From positions 1 to 42,842 of the forward strand of contig NCSJ02000348.1 in assembly GCA_002812745.2 (NCBI GenBank): a stretch of DNA of 42,842 nucleotides, in the 5' to 3' direction. The translations under genes and the position numbers were made by a program. How positions within the stretch are numbered: the stretch's first letter is position 1; the number at the start of each line of letters is the position of its first letter. Below are positions 1 through 9,636 of the stretch, piece by piece. The notes beneath the pieces were generated by a model, which ran no database searches, was not told the DNA's origin, and saw only the letters and a program-made list of their open reading frames with translations. Origin of the DNA: Scytalidium lignicola (taxonomy: Eukaryota > Ascomycota > Leotiomycetes).

Positions 1-2
1 CC

Positions 3-230
3 CTTTCTCCGCTCAATTCGACCGATATACTACCAAAACGACCCCACAATCTTGAATTTGGAATAAAGGTGTTTTTCGAGGGTTTGATGGTTTTATCTGA
101 AGGGTCTCTTGAAGATATAAATGCAGATAATCACCTGAATTTCACTGATATTATAGAGTAAGCTAGAACAGGAGTTATTAAGATTATGGAGCGAAAGAAT
201 ATTCAGGGGCCTCTTCAAGGTAAGGACAGT
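3..230 (+). pseudogene. Degenerate coding fragment at the left edge
   Basis: From base 3 one plus-strand frame stays open for about 50 codons, meets a TAA near base 159, and continues in the same frame to a GTAAGG donor-like site near base 221. A TTTTCTAG acceptor-like site follows near 290. After it the same reading contains more stops. This looks like the tail of a decayed gene or transposon ORF that begins outside the window. I recognise no domain. The codon pattern alone is weak evidence. Confidence 0.25.
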
Positions 231-879
231 ACAAGGATAAATATACTCCGGCCGTTCACTAACTCCTCTATTATATTGTTTATTTTCTAGATAATCATAA
301 TATTTTAGAAGTCTAAAGCGCAGATTTATTGGTTTACTGCTTATATTAAGTCATAGATAAAGAAGTTGTAATCCTAGTTAGTGCTTCGACCGGAACAAGT
401 ATAATTTTTTAACATATATTCCGGCCTATTCCGGCCCATATTATAAGTAATATTCACTACAAATCAATATTTCGAACCTATCTCTCATCTATATGTCTCA
501 ATTAAGTATATATTTCGTAGTGCTATCGGCAATATGATTCTATTCTCCGACATCTAAAGCTACTAGGAATTCACTGTAGTAGTAATAGTCTCTGTTATCT
601 CCACGACTTCCAGATCATTGAAATGGAATCTTATTGTTTCAAACACATGGTACTTTATCATCCCTCGTTGTCGCATCTGTGGATTTCGACACCGCCATCT
701 GCTTTGGCGTCAGGCCGTCCTCCAGCCTTCTCCGCTAATGAGCATGCTGCATTAAAATGCGCTTTTGTGAGGACTGCGACTTTAGAGATGGTTATCTCAC
801 GAATGTCGTCGTGTATAGTTAACCGCGGCCGGATGCTGCGGAAGAAGGAATTCCAACCATCTACCACGGGAAGAGAATG
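231..879. other. Intergenic, no supported gene
   Basis: AT-leaning sequence with two overlapping open frames of 60-85 codons on opposite strands around 623-880. Neither shows a recognisable domain, and the two mirror each other. I see no RNA gene, terminal repeat or clear promoter. Confidence 0.4.
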
Positions 880-1140
880 AGGAAGTGCTCTGTCCAGATC
901 GAGAAGACCTTCTGCGGTTCTTCAAGCCGGTACCCGAGACACTGTTGCAGCATCTAAATCTGGCGTAGTAGGCACAATATCAGGATCCTAACGAAGACGC
1001 ATGGTTAGACTTTAACAGTCGTGAATCCTTGAACAAGATATTTATACCGAAAAGTTTAAAGGATCGGGAGAGGTATTTAGCACTTGTGACATATCTAGAA
1101 GAGAGGTATTTCGACTCTTGCTGCATTATTTAAACATGGC
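880..1140 (+). pseudogene. Decayed ORF of unknown family
   Basis: One plus-strand frame reads as plausible protein on both sides of two adjacent stops near 965-970 (segments like EDLLRFFKPVPETLLQHLNL and DAWLDFNSRESLNKIFIPKS). It ends at another stop near 1130. The amino-acid composition is protein-like, which suggests a gene broken by point mutation. I do not recognise the family. It lies beside another remnant at 1317-1545, so this end of the window is gene debris. Confidence 0.3.
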
Positions 1141-1316
1141 GGCCATCCAAAGTGAGAAATAGAAGGACAAAGTTACTATAATCACCAGGCATTCAACTCC
1201 GATGACTCAATCCCCATTGGCTCGGAGCTATCCTTTTTGTATTGAGTATTGTACCTGTTTTATCACTTATGTTTTTCATCATCTCTATTCATGACTAGTT
1301 AAATTTCCAAAAAGAA

Positions 1317-1545
1317 CTAATGTTACACACTTCCCCAGTGCTACACGTGAAAGGCCCATCGACAACGATTTCGGTTCCTGTAACATAGTTGGCTTTCTTT
1401 GAAGCTTAGAGACAACAAGTGCTACCTCAAAAGCCGCCCCCACTCTTTTAGCAGTAGTTTGTCACGTTCTTGACTCTCAAAAATCTTCATAGCATTAAGG
1501 GGTTCTGCGAGTATCCGACTCTTCGTAACTTCTACGGTGACGAGA
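1317..1545 (-). pseudogene. Short-chain dehydrogenase/reductase C-terminal remnant
   Basis: On the minus strand, around 1330-1400, a reading contains ANYVTGTEIVVDG. This is close to the C-terminal signature of classical SDR oxidoreductases (Y-[IV]-[TN]-G-x-x-[LIV]-x-V-D-G). Upstream on the same strand, separate frames give AFEVALVVSK and ERDKLLLKEWGR, which fit the usual WGR...EVA segment before that signature. The pieces sit in different frames with an in-frame TAG, so at least two indels or stops separate them. The Rossmann NAD(P)-binding N-terminus and the catalytic YxxxK region are not present; sequence further upstream is the start of the neighbouring transcription-factor gene. This is a dead fragment, probably left by the same rearrangement that truncated that neighbour. 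Confidence 0.5.
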
Positions 1546-1583
1546 AATAAATTACGTACCTTATCAGTTACCGGCCAGCAATC

Positions 1584-3072
1584 ATGGACAGCTTAATGAC
1601 CAATGGACCATATATCAACGCATTACTCTTAAATTCAATATACTTCTCGAGTAGTCTTCTTAGTGATCGGACTGAAGTTCGTTCGGATCCCACAGACCCC
1701 CATTCTGCTGGGGTTCCTTTCTATGATCGATTCCGCTCTCATCTGGTCGATAGCATCGACAAACCTAGTATTCCAACTTCAGTTGCCTTGCTTCTTTGTG
1801 GGGCTACTCTCGTCTCCCATGGCAAGCCGAGTGCCGGCTGGATTATGTGTGGTATTGCCTATAGGATGGTTATTGACCTGGGCTGTCATTTGATTGTGGA
1901 TTCACGACGTTGTAATGGGGATAGTCAGATGGCTCTTCTTACTGACGTGGAGTTAGAGATGCGAAAACGTCTTTATTGGGGTGCGTTCCTGACAGATGTA
2001 ACACAGTCACTATATTTTGGACGGCCACCGTGCCTTCGAGCTTCACAAGCCCGTGTTCCCCAGCTGCTACTTGATACTTACGAGGAATTGGAGGATTGGA
2101 TACCCTATGTTGACCCCTTGATCCCACCAGGTCTGCCACCATATGTACGAAGACTAGCGTACGCTATCTCTACCTTCAACGCTATGGTCAGACTTTTCAC
2201 TATTGCGTCAAAAATTGTGCACTCGTTGTATAGTATTAAGAGTCTCAAAGAGTCTCTACAACACATTAGAAATATTAAAGCTGCGGCAGAGTCTGAATTA
2301 GAACAATGGATCACCGCCATACCTTCTCATCTGCAATTCAATCCTGAAACAGACGGTATTCCTCCACCCCACCAAGTAACACCATTGTATGTTTCAATTT
2401 CCAGTATTGAATGGTTAATTAACTCTCAACAGAACTACATATCATACATTGCGGATTCTCCTTCAACGACCATTCTTGGGAAATAGTCATCTGAGCAAAG
2501 GTTTCCAAAACGACGAACGCGAAGCTGGTGAACGTATTTGCGTAGATGCTGCTTTAGCCATTTGGCGCTTAGTGAAGGCATACAAGACAGCATTCACTCT
2601 TCGACGAGCGCCATACCTTATTTGCTATTCAGTTTACTCTGCGATTGTGGCAATCCTTAACCAGAGATTAGTTGAGCATTCTCGTTTTATAGAATGCATG
2701 ATGTTTTTCTGGTCAGCCTTGATTGATTTGCAACGAGGATGTAACTTCGGCCTTCAGAAGCCACTTGATATCTTGAGAGATATGGTAGCACAGTTTGGCA
2801 AAGATATTCCTAAATCAACCGATCCAGCTGGCCAAGTTGTACGGGATTTTATAGGTTTAGAAAACGGTGATGAGATAAGTTATACTAATGCCACTGCTGC
2901 CGAATATAGAGGTGATACGTACAATGATCGGAGGATAATATACGATTCTCAACAACAAGATCCTTTTTCTTTTTGGGATCCTGATCAGCTCGGGATGGCA
3001 ATGGATGGAGATGAATGGTCTTTAAACGATACTTTATATGGATTATTCACACCCTCTAGTTACCAAATATAA
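1584..3072 (+). CDS. Fungal-specific transcription factor domain protein, 5'-truncated (no zinc cluster)
   Basis: Two exons (1584-2386 and 2433-3072) join across a 46-bp intron with a GTATGT donor and CAACAG acceptor, giving 480 residues. The protein matches the middle homology region of PF04082-type regulators. Residues about 12-100 carry the LLLNSIYF, AGVPFYDR, PSIPTSVALLL and AYRMVIDLGCH blocks, RKRLYWGAFLTD with YFGRPPCLR follows, and the splice restores YHTLRILLQRPFLG. No Zn2Cys6 motif occurs upstream. Homology seems to begin before the ATG (RPAIMDSLM reading), but an in-frame TAA lies ten codons upstream of the ATG. The gene has therefore lost its DNA-binding half and about 150-200 residues. 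It may be a pseudogene, or a shortened protein that can dimerise but not bind DNA. It lies beside the isomerase gene and points towards its 3' end. Family fit is strong; whether it is functional is doubtful. Confidence 0.75.
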
Positions 3073-3076
3073 TCGA

Positions 3077-3523
3077 GCCTCAGCTAAATCGACATGCGAC
3101 GGTTGTTAAGTTGACACAGGCAACCGATATCGGGACGAATTTTAGTTACCAAAGCTCCTATCTTCACTATAACCACTGTAATTATAGTTGATGTTGTACC
3201 TGCAACACGTTATAAATATAGTGGTTATGGTGCCTGTAACATGCTATAACTTTAGTGATCATAATACTTACTGTATAACTTCTACAACTGCGTTGATAAT
3301 AAGGCTTTAACACACTTTAATACCATGTTCTTTATCCGCATAATGCATTGTGGGTTATAATAATAACAGTAGTAGTGTTTGTGCTACAGTGCCCTATAGT
3401 TACTGTAAAGGCTGTAATTATAATGGTATGGCCTAGATTGTTGCCTCTTATGCGCTCAAATTTGCTCTGGTATCGGTTTTGTGTGCTAACTTAACAGAAG
3501 TCGTATGTCGATTTAGCTAAGGC
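3077..3523. mobile_element. MITE-like element with about 42-bp terminal inverted repeats
   Basis: The left end starts GCCTCAGCTAAATCGACATG. The right end, read in reverse complement, starts GCCTTAGCTAAATCGACATA. The two ends stay similar for about 42 bases with a handful of mismatches. The 447-bp interior has no ORF and is rich in short AT motifs. This is the structure of a non-autonomous DNA transposon. I could not identify a target-site duplication. It begins four bases after the stop codon of the transcription-factor gene, so it may now supply that gene's 3' UTR and terminator. Confidence 0.7.
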
Positions 3524-4085
3524 CTATAATTGCTATGTCAAGTTCAGCAGTATTGATATTAACTTGGAAAAACTCGTTACACGTAAAAGTAATGCACTGC
3601 AAGACGCGGAGACCGAGATGCGCTAGCGGCCATTGAATTCACATGAAGTTAGTAACCTAGAACATGAAATTAAGTGTACAACGTCTGATTCTTTTGCATA
3701 TGGTTCTATGCAAAGCCTAGCCTGATGATTGGTAGTAAGGTTTTCAAATCTTTACTCTGTTCAAACGACTCCATATCCTAGTTTGAATATTGTGATACCG
3801 GTCAAACTCCCTTTTAAAGCTTCAAGACTGATGTCGCCGCTTCATTTATCCCACGTTAATGCTTTTGCAATCTTGATTAATACCGTTCTTATTGATTTGA
3901 AATTAGGGAAAGAAGTTTTTAAAATAAAATTTATACACTAGATTGACTTTACATGCGGATTAATCCGGAAAGATCATTATGACACATCTTGTTGCTCGTT
4001 AATACTTGTCATACTATTTTAACATATTTTATAACCCTTGAAATCTATTAGACAAATTCGAACAACATTAATAGCATGATTAACT
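3524..4085. other. Intergenic, no supported gene
   Basis: AT-leaning spacer between the MITE-like element and the 3' end of the isomerase gene. One open frame of 70 codons (3729-3941) has no recognisable domain and is probably chance. The last 150 bases should hold the isomerase 3' UTR. Confidence 0.4.
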
Positions 4086-5105
4086 TTATATATGACTTTT
4101 ACTAAACTCAGAAATGCTCAACTTAGGTTTTGGTGGGCGAGCAATCAAAACCTCCCCACTGCCGTGAAGTGTGAATTTTCCAATTGCATAAGGAATGACA
4201 ACTGTAGACCCGGCAATAATGTTGATCGTTTTACTGACTTCAGAAAGAATATCAAAAGCTCCCTTGAGGACAATCAGAACCGCAAAACCTGCCTCTATCT
4301 GCTCTTCCTTTTCCTGCACACTTACAAAATCTAACCGGAAGTACTCGTTCGACTGTGCCGGTAAGGTATTTCTATTTACCAGAGGGCTTATCTCCTCTTT
4401 AGTGCGACCACATCTCTCAACACCCAGTAATGCCTTCTCAAAACCAAGTCCTAAATGCCCCTCGACCCGGCCATCAATAGCAAAGTCCCGCCACTCTAGA
4501 AGAATTGATAGATCCTCAGGCTCCTGCACTTCAGCAAGCAAAATACCCTTTCCAATAGCATGGAGGAGGCCCGGAGGGACATAGACAGTCTGATGTGGCG
4601 TAACCGAGACTCGATGCATCAAACCAAGCAGCGACTCAACGTCTTGAGCGTCGATGAGTGTTAATAACTTCTCGACTGAGACATCATCGCGGAGTCCAAG
4701 ATATACCTCTCCGGGAGTTAAGATATACCAGGCTTCGGCCTTCCCATGGGATGCACCTATATGGGTACTTGCGAATGTAGCAGACGGGTGAGCGTGCACT
4801 GGAAGTCTCTGGCCGGCGTCGATGAGCTTGACGAGAAGTTTGGTGTCAACGCCAAAAGTAGCGATATGTTCAGAACCTAACCAGACGAGTGGCTTTTCCT
4901 TAATTGCCTCGATGAGGAGAGTTCCATCGGATAACCGGGATAAACCAAGCGAAGAATGCCCTCGACAGGTAGTGGTGGATGCAATCCAGTCCTCTGGTGT
5001 TCTAGGTTGTTTTGATGCTGCTCCGTTGCGGAAGGTTGATATTTGCTCTCCGCCAAGGTAAAAACGGGCTGGGGGCTGGTTGGATGACAGGATGATGGGC
5101 TCCAT
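4086..5105 (-). CDS. Mannose-6-phosphate isomerase, class I (cupin type)
   Basis: A single exon of 339 residues from the ATG at 5105; an in-frame ATG 17 codons upstream (5156) is possible. It is predicted to interconvert mannose-6-phosphate and fructose-6-phosphate in the cytosol, with a metal held in a cupin barrel. Visible motifs are DTKLLVKLIDAGQRLPVHAHP (here its key part is LPVHAHP, His104/His106), GKAEAWYIL (Glu124), VPPGLLHAIGKG (His182) and LAEVQEPEDLSILLEW. These are the metal-ligand segments of class I phosphomannose isomerases. The layout (EDW-x-AST near residue 40, GLSRLSDGTLL near 55, GHLGLGF later) resembles the short bacterial form rather than the longer fungal ManA/PMI40 form. 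It may thus be a paralogue acquired separately from the housekeeping enzyme. It lies 791 bp downstream of the beta-mannosidase on the same strand, which fits a role in using released mannose. Confidence 0.85.
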   Translation of the reverse strand: MEPIILSSNQPPARFYLGGEQISTFRNGAASKQPRTPEDWIASTTTCRGHSSLGLSRLSDGTLLIEAIKEKPLVWLGSEHIATFGVDTKLLVKLIDAGQRLPVHAHPSATFASTHIGASHGKAEAWYILTPGEVYLGLRDDVSVEKLLTLIDAQDVESLLGLMHRVSVTPHQTVYVPPGLLHAIGKGILLAEVQEPEDLSILLEWRDFAIDGRVEGHLGLGFEKALLGVERCGRTKEEISPLVNRNTLPAQSNEYFRLDFVSVQEKEEQIEAGFAVLIVLKGAFDILSEVSKTINIIAGSTVVIPYAIGKFTLHGSGEVLIARPPKPKLSISEFSKSHI

Positions 5106-5896
5106 CACTGCTTCGCGTTTCAAGCTAAGCACAGAAAATTGTTGATTTGCTCGCAATGGCGAGGTTTTAGATTTGGATAAGGTCGTATTAGTATTTCTCG
5201 CAGGTAAGTTTTACAGCTCGCAACGCTAAGGTGTGAGTGATATTCTGATTTTTAAGAAGCAGTTTTGGCTGGCTCATAGATCAGCTAAAGGAAAGGGGTG
5301 ATTAGATATAGTGTTGCAAGACGCTTCTCATTTGCTGCAGCGGTCCCCTTGACATGAGCCCATCATGTGATCGGCTAACGTCGTAATTTACAGCGCAGAG
5401 TAGCAGATACTTAAGGTGGATCTTCCTTAAGACTAATAAGAAAGATAGTGGGTCTAAAAATGAGGTAATCATGTTTCCATGAAGCTGAATGTTTTGTAAA
5501 GTGCAAAATTTCGTGCCGAGTTTGAAAGCTTACTTGGAGGTAGTCGAAGCTGTTGCAGCTACTATATCTGTATCTTTTACAAGAGTTTATCTTGATGGGA
5601 AACTACTATAGCATATTAGTGATGATATAATAGCAGTACAGTGATTTGGGAGGCCTTCTCGCTTCTGCAAGTCTGAGCGACCTCGAGCAATTTGTACTCT
5701 TTACTCCCGGAACTTCCGTATGAGATATGCCGCAGACTTCTTTCCTAAAGTTTATTACTTAGGATTTGCTACCATCTGGGGTGATTTCATTTATGCATAT
5801 GAGACTGAATCATATACGATGATATATAAGGTGAAAGAATACAGAAAGAAGCATCTATCTATGAACTTTTGAATTTATGTGGATGGTCTCAAAGAT
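5106..5896. promoter_or_regulatory. Spacer between isomerase and beta-mannosidase (isomerase 5' region)
   Basis: This stretch must hold the beta-mannosidase 3' UTR and the isomerase promoter. I see no ORF, repeat or RNA gene. A GC-richer patch at about 5330-5400 carries several CGG/CCG triplets (GCAGCGGTCCCC, GATCGGCTAACG), of the kind bound by zinc-cluster regulators. No paired site stands out clearly. Confidence 0.4.
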
Positions 5897-8519
5897 CTAC
5901 GATCCCAAATGCCTCCACTGAAACTTCTTACCACCAAGACCCTTAGAATTAACAACCTGTACATCATCTGGGACGATGTCAAGGCAATTGTCATCAAAGT
6001 CGACCTCCCTATCTTCCACAAATAACTCCAAACCTTTAACTGGAACCGTGGAGGATATTGTAATTTTATCACCCTGGACATCGACATTTATATCATTGCG
6101 CTCAAATGCGAGGTATTTGAGTGGTTGTGGCCAGTCCACAAAACGGGCAACGACCATACCGTTCTTCAGTAGTCGCGCAGAGACAACGATGGACTCGTTG
6201 CTTTCGGGAAGTATGCGTACTTGTAAATCAGCCGAGCGATTAGGAGCAATGTTTATATCTGATCTACTCCTCTCAAGCAACTTGCCACCCAGGGTATATA
6301 AACTCATCTCAAGCTCACCCTCAAACGGCTGGAGGGTCAAATTTGAACCCCAGATCTCTACCTTGACGACTTCCGTCACGTCAACGTGCGTGAACTCGTT
6401 TTTCGATGCCTTTTCCACGTGGCGGTCGATGCCGACAATCACTGGAGCATAGTTGCGCTTCGTAGTATAGTACGCTAGTTTTCGACGCAAGGCGCTGTCT
6501 ACCAGTGACCAACTCACAGCAGGGAAGCAATCGTTCAGCTGCCAGATCAGGTTACCAGCACATTCCTCGTGGCTCGGGCCTTTCCATAGACGTCGCCAGC
6601 CACGCACAGCATAAGACATGGCTTCAGCCTGGAGGAGTTGGGTGGTGTAAGTGTAGGACTCGAGAGTCATTTCGTGCTTGAAGTTGTCGATAAGGTAGAG
6701 GGCGATAGTGCGTTGGTCTTCTGGAGCCATGTGCCATGAATCCATGGTTTTGCTCTGTGGATAAAGCTCACGCGGATCAGAGACAAGTTCCTTGATCGTC
6801 TTGATTGAGGGGTACGATTTCATCCCAAACTCGGATACAAAGCGTCCAGACAGCTCTGGATATTTCTGGTAAGGATATCTAGGTTGGTCTGCCATCCACA
6901 CTCTCCAGGAATGGATATCGCCTACAAGAGGGTCGTTGCTGTACGAACCTCCCCAGGGACTGCTAAAATGGTACGGCACGCGAGGCACGAGATCGGTGCA
7001 AATATCCTTGAGGACTCTTTCGTAGTAATATCGAGCTGGCCAGTTTGACTTGAGCCAATTTTCTTCGTTCTGGTCGTTTTGGTCATACTCCAAGTGGTGA
7101 AGCTCAGCAAACATGTGGTCCTCATTATTACCACACCACAGTACAATGCAAGGATGATTGCGCATCCTCTTCACATTATACACAGCTTCAGCTTTGATAT
7201 TATTGAGGAGATTATCATTCATAGGATAGCTGCCACACCCGAGCATGAAATCTTGCCAGATCAGAATCCCAAGCTCATCACAGGTATCGTAGAAAATATC
7301 ATCTTCGTAAAGTCCACCTCCCCAGACTCGAATCATGTTCTGATTGCTTTCAACTGCAAGCTCAAGCCATTGTCGGTAACGTTGTGATGTGAGTCGCGGT
7401 AGGAAGGTGTCACCCGGAATCCAGTTAGTGCCTTGACAGTAGATTGGTATGTTGTTGATCCGGAAAAAGAATGTCGTTCCAGGCTGGCCGTTAATTGGTC
7501 TCTGGACCAGTTCGGAGAGACGGATCCCTATCTTTCGGGTCTTGCTGTCCAAAATCTTTTCGGAATTGCTTTCCCGAACCTTTACCACGACTGAGTATAG
7601 CGGTTGTGCTCCATAGCCATTAGGATACCATAATTGCGGGTTATCAACCTTGAACTGGCAGTCTGAACCATTTTTGATTATTTCAGTGGCGATTTGTGAT
7701 CCAGAGGGATCGAATAAGATAATCTCTACCAGTAGGTCTCTACCACCATCAATCTCGATTTTAGGAGTGAGCAGGGCATATCTGAGTGCATCCTCAACTT
7801 CCACATCCACAAACAGATCAGAAATCCTGGTTGAATAGATCTCAAGGTAGATGGGTCTCCATGGACCACAAGTCAACAATGTTGGGCCCCTATATCTTTG
7901 ATTAGTCCATTTCTTTCTTTCTTGCACACGAGCTAACTCACCAATCCCATCCATAATGGCAAGGCACTTTCCGGACATTCATGCGGGAAGAGTCACCGTT
8001 CCAAAAGAGATTTTTAAAGCCTTGCTCCTTTTCCAGCTTCTTGCCAACCAGGAAAGTAGAGTCAAAGAGAAGTTGCAGAACGTTGTTCTGTTTCTTGAGT
8101 TTAGTCGTGACGTCGACGCGATATTCAAGAAACATATTGTCAGTCTTGAGCAATAACTCATCATTAAGCGTTATTGAGACATGAGTATCGAGGCCCTCGA
8201 AAATCAGAACCAATCGTTGATTCCCCGGCTCTTGGTCCAGGTCGAAGGTCGTTTGATACAGCCATGCCTTCTCACCAACCCATTGGATCGCGTCGGAGTT
8301 CAGGTCCTTGGTTGGATCGGGAATTTTCTTGTGATGTAGCAGATCAAGATGGTTTGTCGTCGGGAACTTGTGAACGGGCAGAAACTCCGCGTCGGTGTGA
8401 GCTTGCTTGAAGTGCCAGCCCTTGGCCAAGGGTATGCGCTGAAGATGTGCCATGGCTTTCGGGATATGCTCGAAAAGACCTTGAGAGATGTTCGCGTGGT
8501 CGTCGGCGGCATGGGCCAT
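5897..8519 (-). CDS. Beta-mannosidase, glycoside hydrolase family 2 (intracellular type)
   Basis: Two exons, 7942-8519 and 5897-7889 (minus strand), join across a 52-bp intron (GTGAGT...ATATAG). The splice restores CHYGWDWGPTLLTCGPWRP, a GH2 landmark. The product has 856 residues, or 834 from the second Met (8453), where MAHLQRIPLAKGW begins much as in relatives. No signal peptide is visible, so a cytosolic enzyme is expected that removes terminal beta-linked mannose from mannobiose and manno-oligosaccharides. The order is an N-terminal sugar-binding domain, an immunoglobulin-like domain, then a TIM barrel. RVWGGGLYEDD and HPCIVLWCGNNED place the acid/base at about Glu449, and GRFVSEFGM places the nucleophile at about Glu546. 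WQLNDCFPAVSWSLVD is also typical of family 2 mannosidases. It is transcribed divergently from the sugar transporter across 1.1 kb and lies in tandem with the isomerase. Identification is strong; the exact start is not. Confidence 0.93.
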
Positions 8520-9636
8520 CTAAATAAATGCGCCTCTAGGATAGATGAACCAAGCTGGGTGTCTCACTCCACTCCATCCATCCCATCTATCATCGAAACA
8601 CGTGATGAGGTGCGCGGGGCATCTCCAGGTCTACTGGTCTCACAAGACGACCCAGCTGACAATTCGGAACCCACAGTGACCCAAACACATGGGCAGACAT
8701 GGAAATACAGGTATCCATAACCCCATGGCATGGCATGTTGGAAACACTTTGATTGCCGGTGGTGGGTTGCATGATTGTACAGTACTTACGTAGATCATCG
8801 CGACGTGTAGCGAGCCCTAGCGAGGCCGTTCCGGAAGAATGTTTAGTCACGACTGCGGAAGCTCAGTTCCCGGCCAGCCGCCGAGCCGCATTGGGAAATT
8901 AGACGAGCACGTGCTCGGCTAGTTAACCGTTGCGGTCACTATGCGAGCAGTGATCACGTAATCATGGCACTCACGTGCTCGGCTGGTGGTGACTTTTGCG
9001 AGACTTGGAGACTTCGGGCGTGTGCTTTCGTACTGTACCGCAGTATCACGAGGTTTGTGGGTTGACTTTGCCCCATCTGGGTCCCCGCACTTTCTCCACA
9101 ATGTACCCCGACCCGGCAAATCAAGGTACGCCAGGGTACGAAAGTACGCGGCCGCTCATTCCTCTATTAAGCGGCTTCGGGCTCCCCAAGGCACGCTTTT
9201 GACCCAAGGGAAAGAAAACGCGCTCTGCAAAAGTTCGTCGACACTGCAGCTATCACTTTCCATGAATATCATATATATGCAGAATAGGATAAGGTAGGTT
9301 GATTGTTCCAACCTCAGATGTAATCAGATAGTATTTTAAATATCTTGTCATGTCGCGTTGATGTAAGAAAGGATGCATTCTTCAAAATTCTCACTGTTTT
9401 GACAAGGTTGATATCAACTTATCAAGCCAGTCTTAGTGAGAAATAGTAATTCTCCCCTCGGCGGCCGGCAAGGGTGCCTGGGTGTTGGTGGGAAATGGCA
9501 CTTGGAGTGGCGTTTTCACGGCCATGGCTGGCTAAATAGCTTTCAAATATTTATACCAACATCAACGCCGGTTTAATTATTTCATTCTTTTCAGTATCCT
9601 TAAGTTTTAACCTGGCTCATTCTCGAATTCAACGCA
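8520..9636. promoter_or_regulatory. Divergent promoter region of beta-mannosidase and sugar transporter
   Basis: A 1.1-kb gap between two divergent genes with no convincing ORF. It is GC-richer than most spacers here. It contains two copies of CACGTGCTCGGCT (8908-8920 and 8972-8984), a further GATCACGTAATC between them, several CGG/CCG triplets (about 8865-8890), an ATTGG (CCAAT-box complement) at about 8890, and a TATTTATA at about 9550 upstream of the transporter. CACGTG is the core bound by bHLH factors, and CGG triplets by zinc-cluster factors. Co-regulation of the two genes is inferred from position. Confidence 0.55.
8905..8987. repeat. Paired CACGTGCTCGGCT direct repeat (candidate operator)
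   Basis: Two 13-bp identical copies lie 64 bp apart in the divergent promoter. The first is embedded in the palindrome GAGCACGTGCTC. The spacing is about six helical turns, so bound proteins could lie on the same DNA face. Function is inferred only. Confidence 0.45.

Noticed and set aside
623..880. Overlapping open frames on both strands near the left edge
   Set aside because: Both are short, have no domain and mirror each other. There is no intron, signal peptide or start context to favour one.
3729..3941. 70-codon plus-strand frame in the spacer after the MITE
   Set aside because: No domain, low-complexity hydrophobic content and AT-rich context; expected by chance.
4092..5061. Plus-strand frames opposite the isomerase
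   Set aside because: They are antisense shadows of a well-supported conserved gene.
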